This document shows, one piece after another, positions 56,113-64,000 of a stretch of 64,000 nucleotides of DNA (position 1 is its first letter; every line of letters begins with the position of its first letter). The notes beneath the pieces were generated by a model. It saw only the letters and a list, made by a program, of their open reading frames with translations, was not told the DNA's origin and made no database searches. Position numbers and translations under genes: made by a program. The stretch comes from Ditylenchus dipsaci. Taxonomy: Eukaryota > Nematoda > Chromadorea > Rhabditida > Anguinidae. The stretch spans positions 372,001 through 436,000 of the forward strand of contig SADC01001320.1 in NCBI GenBank assembly GCA_004194705.1, in the 5' to 3' direction.

Positions 56113-59100
56113 TTATGCCTTGGTAATGTTGAAGAATGTACTGTTAAACGAGGCGTCAGTGTCCATTAAAGACAGGTTCACGGCAGCCAGGAATGCGGGC
56201 ACGGAATTATATTTGGCTAGGTAGTTCTCTACAATTGGCTTCCAGCGCTGAGCACAGTCGTTATCCAGGAGGTCAACGCCATTGTCTTCGCGTCTCTTAA
56301 AAATTATCTGATCATTATAATAACGGGCGAATTTAAACGAAAGGTAGTAGAATATACTCCCGATTTGATTTACACCTCTCTAGTTGTCCGACTCTTTTTT
56401 GCCTTAATTTTTGAAGTTTTTGTGGAACCTGATTTGACAGTCCTATCAGAAATATTGAGGGTTCCGATTTTGCCGATCGTTTCTAAGAAATACTTGAATT
56501 TTTTATATATTTAGATCTCAACCACCAATTTAATGCACAACTTTTTTTAAATTTAGGTGTAAATTAAGTCGGGGGTTGCGGGTCTAAATATTTATTGGAT
56601 TTTATAATCGTCGAAAACTGATGTTTAAACGTAGGAAAGTGTAAAAAAACATCCCTTTTATCGTTTTTAGCACATAAAAATTAACGGGTGGTCCAAAAGT
56701 TCTGTTACAAACTTTGAGACCAATTATTTATTGTGTTATCTTATCGTTTTGATAAGATTTTGATACCATCTTGTAGCCCTGAATCTCTTCTTTCAAATGG
56801 CATATTGCTTTTAGCTTGACTATTTTGGATAAGTCACCATTTGGCTCCAAACACTTGCCTGGTCATTTTGAGAAGGTTACCAACGTTTTCATCACTTTAA
56901 CTGGTCAAATGTTTTGTTGAATTTTAAGCGTCACTACAAAATTTTGTCACCATGTTGTAGCGCAGCTCAATAGCTACAAAACCCATATTACAGAATGCTT
57001 TTGAAGATCTGAGTGTTGAGATATGGCATTTTGGAAAAAATCAATTTCTTGAAAAAATGAACAAAATCCGATAAATTGGCAAAAACTTTCATTTTGGTCA
57101 TTTTTTCAAGAAATTGATTTTTTCCAAAAGACCATATCTCAACACTCAGATCTTCAAAAAGCATTCTGTAATATGGGTTTTGTAGCTATTGAACTGCGCT
57201 ACAACATGGTGACAAAATTTTGTAGTGACGCTTAAAATTCAACAAAACATTTGACCAGTTAAAGTGATGAAAACGTTGGTAACCTTCTCAAAATGACCAG
57301 GCAAGTGTTTGGAGCCAAATGGTGACTTATCCAAAATAGTCAAGCTAAAAGCAATATGCCATTTGAAAGAAGAGATTCAGGGCTACAAGATGGTATCAAA
57401 ATCTTATCAAAACGATAAGATAACACAATAAATAATTGGTCTCAAAGTTTGTAACAGAACTTTTGGACCACCCGTTACTTAGGAGATGTTTAATTATGAG
57501 TTTTTTCGACGATTATAAAATGCGCATATAAAACTGATAGTGAGAGTGAATGACAACTTTTAAAAGACTTGAAACTGAGAAAGACTGGGAGGCAGACTGA
57601 GAGGCAGACGGAAGGGCAATTTTTCTAATTTTTTATTTATTTCTGCACCCCGGATTCAAACCAGCGACCTCCCTTCTAAGTACACAAAGCACTACACCAA
57701 CCCCTTTCCTTATTAGCATCGCCCAGAACTCACGTCGGAGTAGCCAATAGGCAGGGGAAACGGTAAATTCGCCCATAGTAAATTCGCCTGCAGGTAAATT
57801 CGCCCACAAATTTTTTTTTCTCAGGAACAAATAAACCATGCTATCCAACCCAAAATTGCGAGCTGAAAACTGTTTGTTAGGGCCAAAATCCTGTTTTGAC
57901 TAACCGGAATCTCAATACTCTAGAAAGGTACCCATTCCAAAGTGCTGAATCCCGAAGTTTGGGGAATCATTGTGATTGAGCAGAAAAACAGTTCTATGTT
58001 ATCCCGAAATGAATTTACCTAGAGCCCAATAGGCAGAAATAACTGTTTTTTTGAGGGTTGACTGAAGGGGGGTAAACTTTTTGCAAAAAATCGATTAAAC
58101 GGATCAGAATTCCAGTCCGATGGGCTTAATCGCCCAGAATTCCACACTAATCCACCCTGAACCACTCAAAACCACCGTGAACCTGGAATTCTGAGCGATT
58201 AAGCCTATCGGACCCGAAATCTGATCCGCTCAATCGAATTTTCGCAAAAAGTTTACCCCTCCCCTTTAGTAAACCCTCAAAAAACCAGTTATTTTTGCCT
58301 TTAGGCCACTCTGGATGTGGTTCTGAGCGATTCTAAGGAGTGATGTAGAGGTTGCTGGTTCGAATATTCAAAAATTCCGCTAATTGGACACACGAAAATT
58401 GAGTGCAAGTGAGAGTGAAAGTGAGGGTAAAATTCTGCGATAAAATTCTGCGATCGAAAATAGGACAACCGGACATTTAGCATAATTTGTGCAATTTGTC
58501 CGCGGACATTTAGCATAACTTTTCGGTATGATTCGGGCAAAACAACCGAATCATACCGAAAAGTTATGCTAAATGTCCGCGGACAAATTGCACAAATTAT
58601 GCTAAATTTCCGGTTGCCCAAAAATGGCTATACCTGGAAGAGGAAAACTCCGCCCTGGTCCAGCACATTGCCCACCTCACAGAAGCCCTCCTCTCGCATC
58701 TTCACCTGATACCCGGTCAGCAAAGTGACTATTTGGCGGTATTGCAGAGCCAGTTCCTTCTGCACATTACTGGCCGTCTCGTACTCCTTGTTGAGCCTTT
58801 TGAGCTCACGACGCAGGTCCTGTACTTCTTCCGAATTATCTTCGGTGGTGTTGGCGCTATACTCATCAGCTGAATTGGAGGAGTCCTGAAAATCTGCTCA
58901 TGACTGATTGTAAAAAAAGGTAGATGCCAACCAGCTTTCGACGCTTGGAAGTATTATGAGAACTGGCTGCCTGGGCGGCTTGATTCACCATGTGGTCCTC
59001 ATCTAAATTCCGGGTTTGTCAAAAAAAAGGGAATAAATTTTTTGAGAGGGAAACTCCAACTACAGTCGAACCTCTCTATAGTGTACACCCCAAAAGTTCG

Positions 59101-62100
59101 TTCCCGCCTAGGGTCCGACACTTTTTTTAGCTCGATTTTCAATTTTTTTGCTGATTCTTTTTTCACAGTCTGGCCGCAAATATCGTAAGGATTCCGATTT
59201 TGCCGATCGTTTTTCATTTGTCTATATATTTTTTCTCTAAAAAAGCAAAACCTCCCAATAGTGTACATCTTATTTTCAAAGTGGTGTACACTATATGGAG
59301 GTTTTGCTTTTTTAGAGAAAAAATATATAGACAAATGAAAAACGATCGGCAAAATCGGAATCCTTACGATATTTGCGGCCAGACTGTGAAAAAAGAATCA
59401 GCAAAAAAAATTGAAAATCGAGCTAAAAAAAGTGTCGGACCCTAGGCGGGAACGAACTTTTGGGGTGTACACTATAGAGAGGTTCGACTGTATATCCGCT
59501 TCAGGTCCATTCACCAAACTGGTCATAGCGTTTGTTTAGAGCAATTCTGGAACACCCATGTTAGCAAATTGCCTTGATCCTCCAAGCTGATTTTTTGGGG
59601 ATTTTTTTTGCATTTTCACTGCTTTCAAAGTGAAATTGTAAAACTTAAGATAAACAAATGAAATTAAAAAAAAAGCAAAATAATTTTTTTTTAAATAGTC
59701 AGCTTTGCAGACCAAGGCAATTTGCTGGGTGGGTGTTCCAGAGTCGACTGGGGTTGGTTTTTTCAGAATTTATCCATTTTTTGAGGGTAGACTTACAAGC
59801 CTCATCCAGCGGATTGCAGCCCCGGAAACGCAAAATTCTGGTGGTGTCAGAGTTGTGAGGTCGGATCTAGAAAATTGTAATATTGCAAATGTATTACAGC
59901 CATCAAAAAGCCTTACGAATTCCGCCAGTTGGCTCTCCAACTGGTCGATTCTCTTCTGATACTGCTCTTTCATAAATTGCGCAATTTTTTTGGAGTCTGG
60001 CTTCTGGGACTCAAGTTCCTTGATTTTGTTCTCCAGCTCGCTGTTGCTATAAATATTTAGGGTTTTCGTATATTTATAGGAGTAGAAAGAATAATTTGTA
60101 CTGCTGCTTTGCGTCCGTTAGCTTTTGTAAGAGATCGGCAGATCCTAGCTTGACATTAAGAATTTCTTTGAGCTCTTCATGCTCAGCCTGAAAATGAATA
60201 TGAAAGCAGCACTCAAAATATCTATTCAGGTATCCATTCTTCCTGCACCTCCAGGGGGTTGTCAACCTAGACCTTTCAATTTTTTTGGTCTAAAGTCAGC
60301 AACACCATAACCAGCTGAGGGTTTTGGATTTTTTTATTAAAAGACGGTTGGGTTCAGCCGGGAGTCGAACCTATGACTGCTGGCCTGCTAAAAGGACATA
60401 GAAATATACCATTCCATCTATTTATGTGGAATTTTTCGGCGTAGAATACAACAGTTTAGCCCAACAAAATATTTTTTCAGTATTCTAATAACTGATTCAG
60501 ATTTCTGAGAAAATTCTAACTGTTGAATTTTTAAAAAAAAATATTACTCGAAAAATATTCTAGTTGAAAGGCATTTTTATTGACGAAAATGTCAAAAAAT
60601 CTGACATTTGACAACCCGAAAATTATACACAACTTAATATTGTAGCACCAAACACCTACAATAATTCTGCTGTTTTGCGCCTTCAAGAACTCCATCTGGT
60701 TCTGCAGATCATTCTTCTGCTCCTCCAGCAATGTGTTGTGTTTAGCCTTTCCGCTGAAAAATTTAAATTGGTTGTTACCCACAAAAGGTAGCTTAATCAG
60801 TAAACCTCAAGACGGTCAGCTGGTTCTTGATGTGGACATTCTCAGACTCCAAGCTCTGAATCTTCGCGGTCTGTTCCAGAGTGCGGATCTCATCTGCGGT
60901 CATAAAGGGCGCTGGGCGAGATGTTTGGAGGTTGCTTCCTGACTGAAGAAACTGGTCAGCTTCCTCGGAATGGTGGATGAAACCGCTTTCCAGGTGGGTG
61001 TTGTTGTCATCGGTTTCAGTCTGGGTGGATATGTCTGAAAATTTATACTTGTTTTTACGGGTTTAACTATTTGTGCCACAGCCTTATTGATTTTCATACT
61101 TTAGTTATCTTAATGTTCAGCTATTTAGTACACAACGCCACCCTCTCTATAAGACGCGTCTATAAGACTACGACTCTATCTTAGAATACGTTTCCGTTTT
61201 TTGCCTTGGTCCTCCTGTTTTTTTAATGTGATCATGTTGATTAAGCTAGTCATGGTGATTAAGATAATTATGGTTATCGTATTTCCTCTAATAAGCGCCC
61301 ACTCCCCACTTTAAACACCTATATCTCAGCCGAGAGAATTCCCACGAGCTCTATCGACTCCACTTATTACATCTCAAGACTCCACACAAAAATCTTGATA
61401 TCTAAACTCCACACAAAAATCTTGATATCTAAACTCCACACAAAAATCTTGATATCGACCCCAAAATTTTAAGATTTTGGGAGTTTGAAAAAAAAAAGCG
61501 TTCATGAGCTCTTATTAGAGGAAGCACATGAAGGAAATACAATACACGGTAACATGATCACCTTAATAACCACGATCATATTAAAAACATCAGACGAGAC
61601 CAAGGCAAAAAAAACCTATTCTAGAAGGATCAAATTGAATAATTAAAAAAAAATTGAATAAAAGTCTGAATTCTTGCCCTTTTTAATAATTTCTTGCCCT
61701 TTTTCAAATTTCAAATGAGAAAACTGAAATCTTGCCCTTTTTCTGAAATGTTGCCCCTTTTTAATCAAAATCGAGTAAATTTCTTTGATTTGGCGCTTTC
61801 GATGAAAAATCAGAGGAATTTACCTGATTTTGATTAAAAAGGGGCAGCATTTCAGAAAAAAAGGCAACATTTTAGAAAAAAGGGCAAGATTTCAGTTTTT
61901 TATTTGAAAAAGGGGCAAGAAATAATTAAAAAGAGGCAAGAATTCAGACTTTAGGGGCAAAAATTCAGTTACATCCATTGTAGGATAGTGCTTTGGCATT
62001 GCGTTTTTGACCCAATTATGTGAGTGATACGCAGTTACCACCAAAATTTTAGCTCACCTCAGTAGCTCGTCTTAATATATGTGATAAATTGTGGTCAAAA

Positions 62101-63957
62101 AAATTTAAAAATTGGGTGAAAGATATAATACCAAAGAAATAAATTCGAATTGGTAGGGGAGAATTATATTCTTCGTCGGCATGCCTTTCATAGCTCAATG
62201 GTGAAATAAATAATTTTGCTTCATATGACTTTTTAGATTTTCAAAGAGATCGATTCTTTTTCAAAGTCGACACTTTTTTTTTAATATTTACGCAGAATAA
62301 CTAACTGTGGAATTTGAGACGCTGTTCGAAGTCGCTTATGTTCTCAATCTCCTCGATGCCCTGGTACTCAAGCACTGAAGGTTTGCACAGATCAGTAACT
62401 TCATCTAAACCATAAAATATCTTCTGTTTCTTTTGCTAATTGCACAAAAGTTGATTACCGTCTGTGACTGTGATGGGCTCCACTTCTTTGTAAGAGAAAT
62501 AAATCTGGAAATTAGAAGAGAATTTCAAGAACGATGCTTTCGGTTTTTTATGACTGACTTTGTAGCGAATCTGTTCATTCCAGCCACCACATTCGTTGAT
62601 GAAGTAATCCTTCATGACAGCCATCTGCTTTTCAGCATAAGTATACCATGTCACGTATTTGCTGAGTGCTAGAAATACTCCGTTTAAAATTGAATTCTGT
62701 ACAGGTTTGCAAAATTTCATTTCCAAGCCGATTTTGTGGTCACTCGAAAAAAATAATAGCCCAGGGGGGTTATTGAGTGCTATAAAGGCTCTCACCCGAC
62801 AACATGTAAAGTGCACCCCCCCCCCCATCCAAAGATTATTTTTCTCTAAGTTAACTTTTATCACTTTTCACCTTTTTCACACCTTTTGCACTAACAATAA
62901 CAAGAGTATTTGGCCGCTTCGCGGCCAAAGACAAGCACACCCCACATTGCAATTGATCGGGTGAAAAAAATCAAGGGAACCGAAAATAGTAGGCTTAAAG
63001 AAAAATATTCTTTGGAGAGGGGGGACATCAATTTTTACGATCCCACCGCCTCCCGTCAGAATTTTTTTTTAAACATGTGCCTATGATTACGAGTGAATTT
63101 GTTTAAGTATCAGTAATCGATGAATAAATGAAAATTTAGTAGGTGGTATCAAATCATTAATTGAAGCAAGGATTTTTAGTTGATATTTAAAGCAGCTGAC
63201 ATAAATCTCGAATCTTGCTTCCTAAATTCAAGCAGAATTTCAAATATGGTAGCAGATTATGTTTTGGCAGTAGAATTAAATTCCGCCCAGATTTTTCACC
63301 TAAGCCTACCCATAATTTTTAATCGCTACCCAGAATTTCTATGTTACATAAAAAAAACTGACCAGTTCGATAATTATCCAGCAACAACTTCTCCTTCAGC
63401 TAAAATATTTTTCACTATAGAATATATATGTATTTAGTTGGAATAGTGAAATTCTGGAAAATTCAACCTTGTCGTCTCCAAAGTCTCGACTGGAGCGCTT
63501 GATCCTCTCCAGCTCCGCCTTGCAGGACTGGTTCTGAGAGGTCAGGTTGGAGATTTTGCTGGTAGAAGTCTTGAGTAGACGCTCCAAACGCTCAATTTCC
63601 CTGTCTTTTGTGTCCAGAGACCTTTTTAGTCTGGCGTTTTCCTCACTGACCTCGATCACTTGGATGTTCAGTTCATTGGCTAAATTTCAAGAATAAAGTT
63701 TTCGAGAAATGTGGTGCCGCCAGTACAGACAAGTCTGGAATCCTTGCGATTTTCGGACTTCACTGATGGACTAATTTAAGAACAAAATTTGGAGAATTTA
63801 GGTAAATAATGACGCAATTTCTTAGGGTCCGGGACTTGACTAATTTTTTAAATCTTAAAAATGGAAGAAAAAAATTTACTTTTCAAGTCATTGCCAGTTT
63901 TCTGATTAGACCGACCTCGGCCGAAGTCTTTTCTGTACTGGTTTTGCACTTCATTTT
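56113..63957 (-). CDS. MAD1L1: Mitotic checkpoint protein MAD1, C-terminal part (5' end outside window)
   Basis: Thirteen minus-strand exons: 63880-63957, 63468-63679, 62559-62696, 62459-62504, 62306-62404, 60806-61034, 60660-60753, 60102-60187, 59917-60046, 59797-59866, 58932-59002, 58634-58885, 56113-56295. They join to 561 codons with no frame break. MAD1 is a kinetochore coiled-coil scaffold that holds and converts MAD2. Heptad-rich segments (ENARLKRSLDTKDREIERLE, QYQKRIDQLESQLAEF) precede the MAD2-interaction-like motif RILRFRGCNP. After a basic KRRK patch comes the C-terminal RWD domain: LALQYRQIVTLLTGYQVKM, VFLFQ, then WKPIVENYLAKYNSVPAFLA, which parallels the human end ...QDSIPAFLSSL. 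The exon at 62559-62696 has an alternative acceptor, but only the one used keeps frame. The last intron (2.3 kb) holds two large palindromes. The upstream two-fifths of the protein is not in the window. Confidence 0.9.
56686..57477. mobile_element. 790-bp palindromic mariner-type foldback in MAD1 intron
   Basis: Ends ACGGGTGGTCCAAAAGTTC and mirror, with TA outside each. The arms of about 380 bp are almost identical reverse complements around a short loop near 57075. TA duplication and the GGTCCAAAAGTT-like end suggest a Tc1/mariner non-autonomous element. A diverged relative covers about 12770-13030. No ORF of note. Confidence 0.8.
57643..57715 (-). repeat. tRNA-like segment
   Basis: Minus strand: GGGGTTGGTGTAGTGC (A-box-like) and GCTGGTTTGAATCCGGGG (B box), 35 nt apart. 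There is no convincing closed cloverleaf, so probably a SINE head. It lies in the MAD1 intron. Confidence 0.45.
58069..58300. repeat. Foldback related to the palindrome upstream of LDB1
   Basis: GGGGTAAACTTTTTGCAAAA and the mirror TTTTCGCAAAAAGTTTACCC, with inner arms around GATTAAGC(C)CATCGGAC. A shorter relative of 19071-19884. Confidence 0.65.
58455..58618. mobile_element. Almost perfect 160-bp palindrome
   Basis: GGGCAACCGG-type ends, arms containing ACATTTAGCATAATTTGTGC and TTGTCCGCGGACATTTAGC, centre GATTCGGGCAAAACAACCGAATC. Same family as 6356-6470. Confidence 0.75.
59063..59492. mobile_element. Full-length CAGTC-family palindrome
   Basis: CAGTCGAACCTCTCTATAGT at the left and its mirror at the right, TA outside. 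Arms of about 200 bp (core GTTCGTTCCCGCCTAGGG) are nearly identical. The inner hairpin CCTCCCAATAGTGTACA and mirror repeats the terminal motif. This is the best-preserved family member in the window. Confidence 0.85.
59539..59745. mobile_element. CTGGAACACCC-family MITE
   Basis: TCTGGAACACCCATG at the left, GGGTGGGTGTTCCAGA at the right; subterminal GCAAATTGCCTTG and CAAGGCAATTTGC are mirrors. Relatives: about 3500-3700, 11768-11985, 18019-19062. Confidence 0.75.
60349..60420 (-). repeat. tRNA-like segment
   Basis: Minus-strand B box CATAGGTTCGACTCCCGGC with TGGAATGGTATA as a possible A box upstream. It is probably a relic or SINE head in a MAD1 intron. Confidence 0.4.
61199..61620. mobile_element. 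Foldback containing a nested TACCGTATT-type MITE
   Basis: The outer arms read TTTTTTGCCTTGGTC and mirror, with TGTGATCATGTTGATTAAG inward. The inner MITE (about 61276-61554) begins ATCGTATTTCCTCTAATAAG and has a (TCTTGATATCTAAACTCCACACAAAAA)-type triplication on one side only. Confidence 0.6.
61660..61975. repeat. Palindrome of CTTGCCCTTTTT units
   Basis: The left arm is tandem TTCTTGCCCTTTTTAATAA-like units, the right arm its mirror (AAAAAGGGCAAGATTTCAG). The centre is near 61800. It lies in a MAD1 intron. Confidence 0.65.
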
Positions 63958-64000
63958 CTGAAAAGTAGTGTTTTATTGAGGTGAATTAATGTACAGAGAA

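Noticed and set aside
58999..59445. Pair of mirrored ORFs of 117 and 81 codons with almost the same protein sequence
   Set aside because: They are the two arms of one palindromic MITE; the identity comes from the inverted repeat.
1..64000. Bacterial or organellar origin
   Set aside because: Spliceosomal introns in every gene, poly(A) signals and animal-specific genes such as LDB1 and TMEM68 exclude it.

Overview
This window is nuclear DNA of a small-intron metazoan. All recognisable genes are split by GT-AG introns of mostly about 45-60 nt, often around very short exons of 16-28 nt. Poly(A) signals follow the stop codons, and the AT-rich space between and inside genes is packed with short non-autonomous inverted-repeat transposons. 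Tiny introns, 3' splice-like sites a few bases before several start codons (as expected with spliced-leader trans-splicing), tRNA-derived repeats and MITE expansion best fit an appendicularian tunicate with an enlarged genome. A nematode-like animal is not excluded; this placement is inference. || Layout: (1) 1-7.6 kb, repeat-rich with no supported gene. (2) 7.7-11.1 kb, minus: SLC35C2-type nucleotide-sugar/triose-phosphate-family transporter, 9 exons. (3) 11.1-20.1 kb: nested MITEs and an 800-bp palindrome. (4) 20.1-31.6 kb, plus: LDB1/Chip LIM-domain-binding cofactor, about 14 exons, with several one-base frame breaks. Its intron 8 holds, antisense, a complete gene for an unknown single-pass membrane protein (copy A). 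(5) 32.6-33.9 kb: inverted-repeat elements, one carrying a 109-codon ORF. (6) 34.2-35.9 kb, plus: pyruvate dehydrogenase E1 beta (PDHB), 10 exons. (7) 37.2-39.0 kb: a TTAA-bounded mobile element with other elements inside it. (8) 39.2-44.9 kb, minus: TMEM68-type acyltransferase. Its largest intron holds, again antisense, copy B of the unknown membrane protein, in inverted orientation to copy A. (9) 45-50.3 kb: a pogo-like element with a transposase remnant and a run of TTAA-bounded palindromes. (10) 51.1-52.0 kb, minus: COA1-type mitochondrial protein, divergent from (11) 52.4-55.9 kb, plus: DXO/Rai1-family decapping exonuclease with 15 exons. (12) 56.1-64.0 kb, minus: C-terminal 561 residues of the spindle-checkpoint protein MAD1, its 5' end outside the window; DXO and MAD1 converge with nearly overlapping poly(A) signals. 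|| The conserved genes are housekeeping genes with no evident pathway link. The most unusual items are the pair of antisense, intron-nested paralogues, whose promoter, membrane span, cytoplasmic tail and 3'UTR are almost identical while their ectodomains have diverged, and the density of foldback elements. Those include inverted elements with tRNA-like ends, TTAA-bounded palindromes that abut and share target sites, and nested insertions whose empty sites can be read from the host palindrome's other arm. All frames and exon joins were worked out by eye; joined lengths divisible by three support the models of SLC35C2, PDHB, TMEM68, COA1, DXO, MAD1 and copy A.
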